Assembly: GCA_937910305.1 (NCBI GenBank)
Contig: CALEPS010000022.1
Span: 1-34,564, forward strand
From: an uncultured Bacteroidales bacterium
GTDB lineage: Bacteria; Bacteroidota; Bacteroidia; Bacteroidales; Paludibacteraceae
Direction: 5' to 3'
DNA length: 34,564 bases
In this document: positions 24,513 through 33,044 of the stretch, in pieces
How positions within the stretch are numbered: position 1 is the stretch's first letter
Layout of the letters: each line of letters starts with the position of its first letter
Program-made: the position numbers and the translations under genes
The notes under the pieces: model-generated
Seen by the model: the letters and a program-made list of their open reading frames with translations, nothing else
The model's database searches: none
What the model was told of the DNA's origin: nothing

Positions 24513-26015
24513 ATGCATTTATCAAAATTTGAAATAAAGCAATCAATAGGTGCTTTTCGAAAAAAGGCACTTGATGCTTATAAAAAGAAGAATCTAAATG
24601 AGGCTCTGTATTGGATAGAACTATGTAGTATCGTTGGGTGTCAATTTAATTTGATATATGAAGACCCTGAAATAGAAGAATTGTACGTAAAAATCGCTAA
24701 GGATGTTAATAAGCCGATTGTTGATTATGTTCCGAATCCCCATAGAATAGTATTATACGATGAGTTTTGTATATCATATGTTTTAGGTATTCAATGGATT
24801 GATGCTCTTGCGGCAACCGGAAAAGAAATTCGATATGTTACTACACGTCCTATCCAAGACGACAAATTAAGAGCGCATATTTTGGATAGAGCCAAAAGAT
24901 ATAACAATATTGATATTTGTGTTATAACAGAAGACTCTTCTATTGCGATTGGACAGGCTTTATTTAAATCAATAACTTCCTTTGAACCATCACAATTAAT
25001 TTTGCAGATGCGAGTTAATTCTCCTGCCAATCTCATGTTAGGAGCTCTACCACAGGAAATATTGAAATATAACATTAATTTGGATGATCAAACATTGTGG
25101 TATGGTACTCATGGAATAGATTATATTTTAGAGTTCCGTCCTTTTGGGGCTTCCGTTTCAATGCAGAAAAGGAATTTTTCTAAAGATAAATTGTTAATGG
25201 TACCATTCTACCCCGCGAATGATGAGAATGCATTTCTGGGGTTTCCGAAAGAATGTACGTCCGATAAGTTGGTAATATTTTCTGGTGGGGACTTTTATAA
25301 GACATTAGATGACGATAGAACATATTGGAAATTAATATCTCAAATTTTGCATAGATGGGAAAATGTGGTGTTCTTATTTGCATCTAAAAGCATCCCTGAA
25401 GGAGATAAAGCAATAAAAGAGTTTATAACGAGTGAGGGTTTAGAGGGACGATTTATACATATAACATTTCGCCCTGATATATATCAAGTATTTGCTCATT
25501 GCGATATTTATATGGGAACAAGTCCTACTAGTGGCTCGTTGATGTCGCAGCTGGCGGCCGTCAATAAAAAACCGATACTTCAATATTATACCAAAGGAAC
25601 ACCTGATGATGAGACGGAGCAAGCCATATGTTGGAACGCCAAATTCCAGATATCATATGATAATGAATTGGATTTTATGACGGAGGCAGAGCGACTTATT
25701 ATTGATAAATCTTATAGAGTTAGTCAAGGGGAGAGATTATACGATGCAATGATAAAACCAGATCAATTTAATGAAACCGTAAAGCGAACATTGGAAACTA
25801 ATAAAACTCAGTTTGCAATAAATGAGTATTATATTGATTATAATATTTTGGATAATCGTTGGTATTATTTAGAGAAGGCAGGATTTCGAAATGCAATGCC
25901 GTATGTCTATAGTTTATTAGGACCATGGGATTGTTTTAAATATGCCCCATGTGTGTTTTTTAAAAAAAATATAAATAGAGTAATTAATAACATAAAATCA
26001 TGGATAAGCAAATAA
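24513..26015 (+). CDS. Glycosyltransferase-like protein with GT-B type C-terminal half, 500 aa
   Basis: It begins with a short tetratricopeptide-like helix pair (about residues 5-55), then YDEFCISYVLGIQWIDAL. The second half contains KLVIFSGGDFYKTLDDDRTYWKLI, LFASKSIPEGD, and FRPDIYQVFAHCDIYMGTSPTSGSLMSQLAAVNKKPILQY, which resembles the C-terminal Rossmann half of GT-B glycosyltransferases, including a donor-binding region. I do not recognise the exact family. I chose the ATG at 24513, 3 bases after the acetyltransferase stop. It overlaps the next gene by 16 bases. A glycosyltransferase role fits the context. Confidence 0.65.
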   Translation: MHLSKFEIKQSIGAFRKKALDAYKKKNLNEALYWIELCSIVGCQFNLIYEDPEIEELYVKIAKDVNKPIVDYVPNPHRIVLYDEFCISYVLGIQWIDALAATGKEIRYVTTRPIQDDKLRAHILDRAKRYNNIDICVITEDSSIAIGQALFKSITSFEPSQLILQMRVNSPANLMLGALPQEILKYNINLDDQTLWYGTHGIDYILEFRPFGASVSMQKRNFSKDKLLMVPFYPANDENAFLGFPKECTSDKLVIFSGGDFYKTLDDDRTYWKLISQILHRWENVVFLFASKSIPEGDKAIKEFITSEGLEGRFIHITFRPDIYQVFAHCDIYMGTSPTSGSLMSQLAAVNKKPILQYYTKGTPDDETEQAICWNAKFQISYDNELDFMTEAERLIIDKSYRVSQGERLYDAMIKPDQFNETVKRTLETNKTQFAINEYYIDYNILDNRWYYLEKAGFRNAMPYVYSLLGPWDCFKYAPCVFFKKNINRVINNIKSWISK

Positions 26016-26926
26016 TTAGGAAACTGCTAACCGCAGTTGGATATTATCAAATAAAGGCATCGTTCAAACAGAAAATCCAGGAACATATAATTCAAAAGAA
26101 AGATGCCAAGCGAATAAAGATGATGCAGAGTGAGATTAATGGTATTACAAAACGTATTTTGCCTTTGCCATTAAAGGAACTCAATGTGATAATTTCTTTA
26201 ACTTCTTATGGTAAACGTGTATCCGAAAATGCTCCTTATGCAATCATGAGCATTCTCCATCAATCAATAATGCCCCATCGCATCGTATTGAATCTAGATA
26301 GGGAATCATGGAATAGAGAGAACATCCCTGATTTATTAAAGAAACTTCAGATAGCTGGAGTAGAAATACATTTTTGCGAGGATGTTGGTCCTCACACAAA
26401 ACTATTACCATCTATTGACAGATTCACAGAAGATATTATAATAACAGTTGATGATGATATCATATATGAACAAAATTTGATTTCAGATCTACTTAGCGGC
26501 TATAATGGTTCAGATAAGAATACGATAATTTGCCGTGAGGCCACTGTGATAGAAAAAAATAGAGATGGCGAGTATATATCGTATACAAAATCCAGCGAAG
26601 CAGTACCAGGTACTACGGCTATCGGATATATGCCGCTAGGCTTTAGAGGTGTGTTATATCCTCCTCATGTGTTTAAAACTGACATGATTTTTAATCCGAT
26701 ATTCAAATCAATTTGTAAAAATGCAGATGATATATGGTTTGGTTTGACGGAATATAAGGAAAAAATAAAAGTTTATTGTGTAAAATCCGAAAACATCACA
26801 TTAGAATTTGTAAATACGATAGAACAATATAACCCAAGTGCAGAAACTTGTCTTTATTATGAAAATTCTATACAAGGTAAAAATGATATTCAATACAAAG
26901 CAGTTCTTGATTATTACGAACTATGA
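26000..26926 (+). CDS. Glycosyltransferase-like protein with DDD motif, 308 aa
   Basis: A GT-A-like core is visible: ELNVIISLTSYGKRV (about 59-73), HRIVLNLDRESW, GPHTKLLPSIDRF and IIITVDDDIIYE, whose aspartates should bind the metal and nucleotide sugar. This is the layout of small polysaccharide-locus glycosyltransferases that begin with a SLTSY strand. The first 55 residues are basic and helical and may attach to the membrane. The start lies inside the upstream gene, and the TGA overlaps the next ATG. Confidence 0.75.
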   Translation: MDKQIIRKLLTAVGYYQIKASFKQKIQEHIIQKKDAKRIKMMQSEINGITKRILPLPLKELNVIISLTSYGKRVSENAPYAIMSILHQSIMPHRIVLNLDRESWNRENIPDLLKKLQIAGVEIHFCEDVGPHTKLLPSIDRFTEDIIITVDDDIIYEQNLISDLLSGYNGSDKNTIICREATVIEKNRDGEYISYTKSSEAVPGTTAIGYMPLGFRGVLYPPHVFKTDMIFNPIFKSICKNADDIWFGLTEYKEKIKVYCVKSENITLEFVNTIEQYNPSAETCLYYENSIQGKNDIQYKAVLDYYEL

Positions 26927-27624
26927 AAGAAGAAGGAAATCAATTTATGGCATCATTGGGTAAATTATATCGTAATTTAACAAAATTTCGTTTGCAACCA
27001 ATCCGAATATTCTGCTTTCATCAAGTAAGTGAGATTTTTGATGCTGATTCTATGTGGCAATGCGATTGGATATCTAAAGACGAGTTTGAAAACAAGATTG
27101 TGCAGCTGCAAGAAGAGTATACATTTATATCCTTGGAGGAAGCACACATGAAATTGGAGAATGATATATTTCGGCTTCGTAAATATGCAGTTCTCACAGC
27201 AGATGATGGATCTAAAACAATAGAATGTATATTGCCATGGTTAAATAAGAGAAATATCCCATTAACATTGTTTTTAAATGGTAGTTATTTAAGCGGAAAA
27301 ACATACCGCGAAACGCCTGCGGAAAGATATTTTACTGCCGAGGAAATACTTTCACTTAGATTCAAGAACATAACCATCGGTCATCATGGTTGGGACCACG
27401 TGGATGTGAGAAAGCAAACAATTGAATCTTTTGTAGAGTCTATACAAAAAAATATAAAGGCAATAGAATTATTTCCGAACAAAGTTCCTTATTGGGCATA
27501 CCCATACGGAGGGTATACTTCGGATAGTAACAGGATACTGCAAGAATATGATCTATGTCCGGTATACACTGACGGACAGAAAAACTATAATGACCCTAAT
27601 TGCATTCACAGAGAAATATTATGA
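26923..27624 (+). CDS. Polysaccharide deacetylase (NodB-like) family protein
   Basis: NodB homology features: VLTADDGSKT (91-100) with D94 and D95 in the TxDDG position, GHHGWDHVD (153-161), where the H155-x3-H159 metal pair is expected, and PYWAYPYGGYT (about 190). The usual TFDDG is TADDG here, a mild change. The length of 233 is near a single domain. No signal peptide is evident, so it probably acts in the cytoplasm on a lipid-linked sugar. It overlaps both neighbours by 4 bases. The function could be removal of an N-acetyl group, but some members are not deacetylases. Confidence 0.75.
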   Translation: MKEEGNQFMASLGKLYRNLTKFRLQPIRIFCFHQVSEIFDADSMWQCDWISKDEFENKIVQLQEEYTFISLEEAHMKLENDIFRLRKYAVLTADDGSKTIECILPWLNKRNIPLTLFLNGSYLSGKTYRETPAERYFTAEEILSLRFKNITIGHHGWDHVDVRKQTIESFVESIQKNIKAIELFPNKVPYWAYPYGGYTSDSNRILQEYDLCPVYTDGQKNYNDPNCIHREIL

Positions 27625-28568
27625 ATAGCATACAGACGTTCTTTCAACGTAAAAAACTTTGGTTATATAGAAAACTATATAATAAAATTCTACCAGATTA
27701 CTATTACTGGTCCCCTACAATCGCGACGGCATTATGGTATGCAGTCAATGAAGGATCTTTGCCTAATTTGCGCCATCCACGTAATTTTAACGAATTGCTA
27801 ATGGCGATTAACTTAAAGGCGAGAAAGAATCAAAAAGATAGGGATTTACGGGTACTTTGTGCGGATAAGTACGCCGTGCGAGGATATGTGGCGGAGAAGG
27901 GATTCGGAGATATCCTTAATGAATGTTATGGCGTGTATGATTCATTCGATGAGATAAATTTTGATACTCTTCCTAATCAGTTCGTACTAAAAATGACAAC
28001 TGGTTGCGGAATGAATTTTATATGTACTGATAAGTCAAAACTAGATATTGAGAATTTGCGGAAAGAGGTAGAGGGATGGTTCAAAAAGTGTAATAACTTT
28101 GGTCTTAAAACAGCAGAATGGCATTATGTGGAGATCAAGCCACGTTTAATGGTGGAAAAATATCTATCTCAACTAAATGGAGCTTCATGTCTAACTGATT
28201 TTAAAATCCATTGCTTTAATGGCGCGATATACCACATTGAGACCATAGCGGAAAGAGACACGAGCGGAAAATTTATTAGTTGTTATACTTTCGATACCCA
28301 ATGGAGAAGTACAGATTGTGTTAAACCACAATATCAAAAGTCATGTAAACTTGTGGAAAAGCCGGTTTGTTTTGATAAAATGAAACAAATTGCAGAAAAA
28401 TTAAGTAAGGATTTTGAATATGTTCGTGTGGATTTGTATGAAATAGACGGAAAAGTTATATTTGGAGAATTAACTTTTACTCCCGTAGGTTGTTATGAAT
28501 ATGATTATAAGAAAGAATATTTAGAAGACATGTGCAGATTTTATTATTTAACGGCTCCACATAAATAA
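27621..28568 (+). CDS. TupA-like ATP-grasp protein
   Basis: I chose the ATG at 27621 because it overlaps the upstream stop as ATGA. The sequence has the TupA-like ATP-grasp features: FNELLMAINLKARKNQ, CADKYAVRGYV, FVLKMTTGCGMNFIC, TDFKIHCFNGAIYHIE, and VRVDLYEIDGKVIFGELTFTP (about 285-305), with the acidic residues expected to bind Mg-ATP. The family was named for teichuronopeptide synthesis and is frequent in glycan loci, where members are thought to attach an amino acid or similar group to a sugar. There are 315 residues, normal for the family. Confidence 0.85.
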   Translation: MNSIQTFFQRKKLWLYRKLYNKILPDYYYWSPTIATALWYAVNEGSLPNLRHPRNFNELLMAINLKARKNQKDRDLRVLCADKYAVRGYVAEKGFGDILNECYGVYDSFDEINFDTLPNQFVLKMTTGCGMNFICTDKSKLDIENLRKEVEGWFKKCNNFGLKTAEWHYVEIKPRLMVEKYLSQLNGASCLTDFKIHCFNGAIYHIETIAERDTSGKFISCYTFDTQWRSTDCVKPQYQKSCKLVEKPVCFDKMKQIAEKLSKDFEYVRVDLYEIDGKVIFGELTFTPVGCYEYDYKKEYLEDMCRFYYLTAPHK

Positions 28569-28573
28569 CAATT

Positions 28574-29578
28574 ATGCTATTTGCACCAATCATAGTATTT
28601 GCGTATGATCGGCCGGATCATTTGAGACAGACGCTTGCCGCATTAGCCAAGAATGACTTGGCTTCTCAGTCTGTGCTCTATGTCTTTTGTGACGGAGCAA
28701 GAGAGTGGGGAGGAGAGGCCCCCCAACCCCCGGAAGGGGGAGGGAACTATATCACGAAGCGATATGACGTAATGCATTGTTTTAAAGAGGAGTATGAGGC
28801 ATATCTTCAACGCATAGTCGAAGTACGGGCTGTCGCCCATACTCAAACAGGATTCAAAGAGGTACATGTGATAGAACGAGAGAAGAATATTGGTTTGGCT
28901 GATAACATCGTTGGGGCAGTTACGGAGATAGTTAATCAATATGGACGGGTGATAGCTTTTGAAGATGATATTATTACAACCCGCGGGTGCTTGACTTATC
29001 TTAATGATGCGCTTGAACTCTATAAAGACGCTGAGCAAGTGATGCATATATCGGCTTGGATGTACCCTAATAAAGGGCAGTTTCCGGTGACGTTCTTCTA
29101 TGATTCCCCGTATCCAGCCGGAGGTTGGGCAACATGGAAACGAGCATGGAATCATTTTAACCCGGATACGGCAGATCATGTACGCTACTGGGAGAACAAC
29201 TGGAAAGAGTTTGACATAGAAGGAGAAGATTATTTAAGCCGCCAGTTATTAGGAAATCTCAATGGCACACTTAAGACATGGTATATCAAATGGTATAGTT
29301 CCATGCGGCGTGTGGGAGGTCTTTGCCTCTATCCTGGAACGGCAATGTCCAATAACATCGGTTGGGATAATTCCGGTGAAACATCGCTGCCTAATACACG
29401 CTATAATGTCGCTTGTCCAGTTGAATATACAGAAGTGAAACGAGTACCAATTGTCCGCAATAAAAAGGCATATAACTATATCCGGACTTGGTATTCCGGT
29501 CATTGGTACAGCAAGCGATATCGTATTCGCTTTTATAATAGAATTCGCCGACTATTCGGTTTAAAATCAATCAAATGA
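28574..29578 (+). CDS. Glycosyltransferase (GT-A) carrying an in-frame GC-rich repeat insert
   Basis: GT-A features: IIVFAYDRPDHLRQTLAAL (residues 6-24), VFCDGA, HVIEREKNIGLADNI, RVIAFEDDIITT (the metal-binding acidic motif) and YPAGGWATWKRAWNHF. These are typical of a family common in Bacteroidota polysaccharide loci. After VFCDGARE the protein runs WGGEAPQPPEGGGN (about residues 45-58), encoded by a GC-rich palindromic core at 28718-28743 that looks like the ends of the DUF559 element at 31954-32420. The reading frame is kept. It overlaps the next gene by 4 bases. Confidence 0.85.
   Translation: MLFAPIIVFAYDRPDHLRQTLAALAKNDLASQSVLYVFCDGAREWGGEAPQPPEGGGNYITKRYDVMHCFKEEYEAYLQRIVEVRAVAHTQTGFKEVHVIEREKNIGLADNIVGAVTEIVNQYGRVIAFEDDIITTRGCLTYLNDALELYKDAEQVMHISAWMYPNKGQFPVTFFYDSPYPAGGWATWKRAWNHFNPDTADHVRYWENNWKEFDIEGEDYLSRQLLGNLNGTLKTWYIKWYSSMRRVGGLCLYPGTAMSNNIGWDNSGETSLPNTRYNVACPVEYTEVKRVPIVRNKKAYNYIRTWYSGHWYSKRYRIRFYNRIRRLFGLKSIK
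28718..28743. repeat. Solo GC-rich palindromic core, related to DUF559 element ends
   Basis: The segment is GCCCCCCAACCCCC, then GGAAGGGGGAGG. It matches the element core at 31967-31993 almost base for base, but no DUF559 sequence lies here. It encodes the Pro/Gly-rich insert in the glycosyltransferase. Confidence 0.65.
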
Positions 29579-30579
29579 GCAAGATTAAAGTCTCCGTAGG
29601 AGTAATAACATATAATCAGCAAGACACCATCCGGCAGACGCTGGATAGCATCCTTGCGCAGAAAGGCGATTTCGATTTAGAAATCGTCATCGGCGAGGAT
29701 TGCTCTACGGATTCCACTCGCGCCATCTGTGAAGAGTACACCATACACCATACACCATACACCATTAGGCTCCTACCTACTACGCGCAACCTCGGTATCA
29801 TGGCAAACTTTGCCCGTGTGATGCAGGCTTGTACAGGTGATTATGTAGCTATCTGTGCCGGTGATGATTATTGGTGTGATGAGTGTAAGTTGCAGACGCA
29901 ACTGGAATACTTCAAAGAGCATCCGGAGGTCGGAGTTGTATCTACATCAGGATACAAACTGTTGGTAAAAAGCAACACCTTAGTTCCGCATGCTATTGCC
30001 CCTCTCAAACCTATAGCAGATGGTAACGTCAAATCCTTCTATTTCTCTCCAGACTATAAGGGTGGGGTATATGTGATGCCGCTGAGCCTCTTGATAAAAC
30101 GGGACCTATTGCAATATGTGGATTTTGATGAATTTGTCCGTCGCGGTTTTCCGGTAGAAGATTACCCGATGCAGGCAATCCTTGCGCAGCATTGTAAGTG
30201 GGGGCACATTGATGACTTGTGCGTGGTTTATCGGGTGTATAAGGAGTCTGCCACTTTTATCTCCTTTGACCATCCGAAATACATGCAGTATTATCAAGGA
30301 TTAGCAGCAATTCGACGTTATCTTAACGAACTCTTTCCTGCTGATGCTTGTTTTACGGAAGAACAAATCCAGGAACAGTTGTTCTACAAAGAGTTTCTGC
30401 TATATCTGCACCGCGTTGAGTACAAGAAAGCCAAGCATCTAATTTCAGATGCTGCGACTATCGCCTACATGCATAAAGTGCAGCAAGCGAAGCGGTTTAC
30501 GAGAACATGGCTGCATTTCATCGCTGCTCATTTTATTAAGGAGCATAAATATAAAAAAGATTTAAAAGAACGAACATGA
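29575..30579 (+). CDS. Glycosyltransferase family 2 with heptanucleotide repeat, in frame
   Basis: Strong GT2 features: KVSVGVITYNQQDTIRQTLDSIL (residues 4-26), IVIGEDCSTDSTR (35-47), LLPTTRNLGIMANFARV and AICAGDDYW with the metal-binding GDD. There are 334 residues. Near residues 55-63 four copies of the 7-mer TACACCA encode YTIHHTPYTI, in the loop before IRLLP. In the present state the frame is open. Three copies would hit a stop about 25 codons on and five copies would stop right after the tract. It overlaps both neighbours by 4 bases. The sugar is unknown. Confidence 0.92.
   Translation: MSKIKVSVGVITYNQQDTIRQTLDSILAQKGDFDLEIVIGEDCSTDSTRAICEEYTIHHTPYTIRLLPTTRNLGIMANFARVMQACTGDYVAICAGDDYWCDECKLQTQLEYFKEHPEVGVVSTSGYKLLVKSNTLVPHAIAPLKPIADGNVKSFYFSPDYKGGVYVMPLSLLIKRDLLQYVDFDEFVRRGFPVEDYPMQAILAQHCKWGHIDDLCVVYRVYKESATFISFDHPKYMQYYQGLAAIRRYLNELFPADACFTEEQIQEQLFYKEFLLYLHRVEYKKAKHLISDAATIAYMHKVQQAKRFTRTWLHFIAAHFIKEHKYKKDLKERT
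29737..29764 (+). repeat. (TACACCA)4 heptanucleotide tandem repeat within a coding region
   Basis: There are four perfect units, 28 bases, inside the GT2 gene. The unit length is not a multiple of three, so unit gain or loss shifts the frame; 1, 4 or 7 units keep it open. Confidence 0.97.
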
Positions 30580-30989
30580 AAAATAGTACAGTAGACGATT
30601 GCAAAATCATTGACATCCGCCGCTATACGGATAGCAGGGGATATTTGTCGGTAGTGGAGAACGGAATCGATATTCCGTTTGATATCAAGCGTATTTATTA
30701 TCTCTATATGGTGCCGGAGGTGGCTCGCGGCGCACATGCGCATAAGGAGTTGCAGCAGCTGCTGATTGCTACATCCGGTTCGGTAGATGTTATTATGGAT
30801 GATGGACAAGAGAAGAAAACCTTCCATCTTGACCGACCATGGAAAGGTCTCCTTATTCCTTCCGGTCTCTGGCGTGATCTGGAGAACTTCTCCGGCGGAG
30901 CTGTTCTGATGTGTCTTGCAAGTGAGGGGTACGATGAGAAAGATTATATCCGAGATTATCAGGAATTTCTAAACTATAAGAAACAATGA
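30576..30989 (+). CDS. fdtA: dTDP-4-oxo-6-deoxyglucose 3,4-ketoisomerase (FdtA/QdtA type)
   Basis: This cupin-fold (WxcM-like) enzyme moves the keto group of dTDP-4-oxo-6-deoxyglucose from C4 to C3. Typical residues are DSRGYLSVVENG (about 19-30), VARGAHAHKELQQLL (49-63) with the His pair at the active site, and IPSGLWRDLENFS. The length of 137 matches the family. Sequence alone does not separate FdtA (galacto product) from QdtA (gluco product), so the symbol is tentative. The substrate requires RmlA and RmlB, which are not in the window. It overlaps both neighbours by 4 bases, forming a three-gene module with the acetyltransferase and aminotransferase. Confidence 0.88.
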   Translation: MKNSTVDDCKIIDIRRYTDSRGYLSVVENGIDIPFDIKRIYYLYMVPEVARGAHAHKELQQLLIATSGSVDVIMDDGQEKKTFHLDRPWKGLLIPSGLWRDLENFSGGAVLMCLASEGYDEKDYIRDYQEFLNYKKQ

Positions 30990-31450
30990 TTCATCCATTA
31001 TCCGACTGTCAGGCGCAGGTGCCTGAATCGACAAACATATGGCAATTTTGCGTAGTGCTGCCGGGCGCAAAGATTGGCAAGAACTGCAATATATGTAGCC
31101 ATTGCTTCATCGAGAACGAGGCAGTGATTGGTAATAATGTTACTATCAAAAACGGTGTGCAGATTTGGGATGGTATCACGTTAGAAGACAACGTATGTGT
31201 AGGAGCCAATGTTTCTTTCACCAATGACCGTTATCCCCATGCAAAGAATGCTGATTGGAAGTTAGAGCGGACGTTGGTTAAGAATGGTGCAAGTATCGGT
31301 GCCGGTAGTACTATCCTCTGCGGAGTGACTATTGGAGAAAATGCTATGATTGGCATTGGCTCCGTTGTTACTAGAGATGTTCCTGCTGGAGAAGTATGGG
31401 TCGGAAATCCAGCGCATTTTTTGAAAAAAGTAGAAGAATATAATAAATAA
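30986..31450 (+). CDS. fdtC: dTDP-3-amino-3,6-dideoxyhexose 3-N-acetyltransferase (FdtC/QdtC type), LbH fold
   Basis: A left-handed beta-helix acetyltransferase: repeated hexapeptides (CNICSHCFIENEAVIGNNV, VQIWDGITLEDNVCVGANV, GASIGAGSTILCGVTIGENAMIGIGSVVTRDV) and NDRYPHAK in the middle. It uses acetyl-CoA to acetylate the 3-amino group made by the aminotransferase next door. The length of 154 is normal for the family. Which epimer is made is not clear. Its ATG lies in the upstream gene's end and the next gene follows after 4 bases. Confidence 0.85.
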   Translation: MIHPLSDCQAQVPESTNIWQFCVVLPGAKIGKNCNICSHCFIENEAVIGNNVTIKNGVQIWDGITLEDNVCVGANVSFTNDRYPHAKNADWKLERTLVKNGASIGAGSTILCGVTIGENAMIGIGSVVTRDVPAGEVWVGNPAHFLKKVEEYNK

Positions 31451-31454
31451 ACAT

Positions 31455-33041
31455 ATGCAAGTTCCTTTTTTGAGTTTACATGACGTAACAGCCATGCACG
31501 GGGATGAGATCCGTGAGGCAGCAAAGCGAGTGATTGATAGCGGATGGTATCTGCAAGGCAAAGAGAATGAACTTTTTGAGCAGCACTATGCCGACTATAT
31601 TGGGACAAAATATTGCATCGGTTGCGCGAATGGTTTGGATGCTCTCATTTGGATTTTCCGAGCATACATTGAGTTAGGAGTAATGCAACCTGGCGATGAA
31701 GTCATCGTACCGGCTAATACGTATATTGCTACTATCTTGGCTATTACGGAGAATTGTCTCAAACCTGTTCTCATTGAGCCTAAGCGTGATACGTTGGAGA
31801 TTGACGATTCCCTCATCGAAACAGCCATCACTTCGCGCACCAAAGCTATCTGCATCGTTCATCTTTATGGGCGTTGTGCCATGACAGAAAAGATTGCTGA
31901 CTTGTGCAAGAAATATAACCTCAAACTCATTGAAGACAACGCGCAGGCGCATGGGTGTTACTACCTGCCCCCCATGCCCCCTGAAGGGGGAGGTGTAGTA
32001 ACACCTATGAAGGCAGGAATAGATATGGCAGACCCAGCATATTACCCTGAATTAAAAAGACGTGCAGCGCAGATGCGCGCAAATCCAACAGAAGCAGAGG
32101 AACAACTTTGGAATGCGCTATGTGAGCAGCAAATAGGTTATAAGATTCGGCGTCAGCATATTGTAAGTCAATACATACTTGATTTTGCATACTTGGATAA
32201 TCGTATAGCTATTGAGTTGGACGGAGGTTACCATAGTAAAGAGAATCAGCAATATGACGATGCGGTTCGAACAAAGCACTTGGAGTCATTTGGGTGGCGC
32301 GTATTGCGTTTTACTAATTCAGAGGTATTCCATGATTTAGAATCAGTGATATCACAAATCAAATCTGCGATATCAATCTCCTCTTCCCCTTCAGGGGATT
32401 GTGGGGCGGGGAGATTGATACGCACCGGCTCCATCGGAGACGCGGCGGGTCATAGTTTCTATCCGGGAAAGAACTTAGGCGCCTTGGGTGATGCAGGAGC
32501 GGTAACAACCAATGATCCGGAGTTAGCTGCGGCTATCCGTGCATTGGCTAACTATGGAAGCCAGAAGAAATATGTCTTCAAATATACCGGCCGAAATAGC
32601 CGTTTGGACGAGATTCAGGCAGCGATATTGGATGTGAAACTCAAATATCTTGATGAGGACATCAAGAAACGCCAAGAAGTAGCGGCATATTATTATGACC
32701 ATATCTCTAACCCGGTGATTGAACTTCCCACTCGTCTCTTGGATGAGAATAACGTCTATCATTTGTTCCCCATTATTGTAAAAGAGTTAGGGAACGAGAG
32801 AGTTGGTGAATTAAGGAATCGCTTGCACGATTACCTTGAGTCTTGGGGCGTAGGTACGGTCATTCATTACCCCATTGCCCCACATAAGCAGGAGTGCTAT
32901 GCCAAGGAGGCATGGAACATACCACAATTGAACTTGCCTATTACGGTATATTTGGCAGACGCAGAACTCTCTATACCGATTAGTCCGTGCATGAGTAAGG
33001 AACAAGTAGAGTGGGTCGTAAAATGCATAAATGAATTTTAG
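31455..33041 (+). CDS. fdtB: DegT/DnrJ/EryC1 sugar 3-aminotransferase (FdtB/QdtB type) interrupted in frame by a DUF559 nuclease domain
   Basis: A PLP-dependent enzyme that aminates C3 of a dTDP-3-keto-6-deoxyhexose. The aminotransferase features are in two parts. Residues 1-170 hold WYLQGKENELFEQHYADYIG, GCANGLDAL, VPANTYIAT and IEDNAQAHGCYY. From about residue 323 on come RTGSIGDAAGHSFYPGKNLGALGDAGAV with the PLP lysine, and NSRLDEIQAAIL. Between them are about 152 residues: MRANPTEAEEQLWNAL, YKIRRQH, LDFAYLDNRIAIELDGGYH and RVLRFTNSEVF, a full DUF559 (Vsr/PDDEXK-like) domain. Total length is 528, against about 375 expected. The frame is kept throughout. The insert lies in a surface loop next to the active site, so activity might survive. 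The symbol is tentative. Confidence 0.88.
   Translation: MQVPFLSLHDVTAMHGDEIREAAKRVIDSGWYLQGKENELFEQHYADYIGTKYCIGCANGLDALIWIFRAYIELGVMQPGDEVIVPANTYIATILAITENCLKPVLIEPKRDTLEIDDSLIETAITSRTKAICIVHLYGRCAMTEKIADLCKKYNLKLIEDNAQAHGCYYLPPMPPEGGGVVTPMKAGIDMADPAYYPELKRRAAQMRANPTEAEEQLWNALCEQQIGYKIRRQHIVSQYILDFAYLDNRIAIELDGGYHSKENQQYDDAVRTKHLESFGWRVLRFTNSEVFHDLESVISQIKSAISISSSPSGDCGAGRLIRTGSIGDAAGHSFYPGKNLGALGDAGAVTTNDPELAAAIRALANYGSQKKYVFKYTGRNSRLDEIQAAILDVKLKYLDEDIKKRQEVAAYYYDHISNPVIELPTRLLDENNVYHLFPIIVKELGNERVGELRNRLHDYLESWGVGTVIHYPIAPHKQECYAKEAWNIPQLNLPITVYLADAELSIPISPCMSKEQVEWVVKCINEF
31954..32420 (+). mobile_element. In-frame DUF559 element with inverted GC-rich ends and flank-matching hairpin stems
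   Basis: The left end core (31965-31994) and right end core (32382-32409) are imperfect inverted copies around CCCCTGAAGGGG. Each core is enclosed by its own perfect 11-bp inverted repeat: GGTGTTACTAC (31954-31964) with GTAGTAACACC (31995-32005), and TATCAATCTCC (32371-32381) with GGAGATTGATA (32410-32420). The two stems are unrelated in sequence, so each seems to copy its own host flank. The interior encodes one DUF559 domain, fused in frame to the host. Confidence 0.75.
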
Positions 33042-33044
33042 GTA

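Noticed and set aside
31231..31608. Complement-strand open frame opposite the FdtC-type gene and the start of the aminotransferase
   Set aside because: The + strand genes have full family motifs there, and the opposite frame shows no recognisable family.
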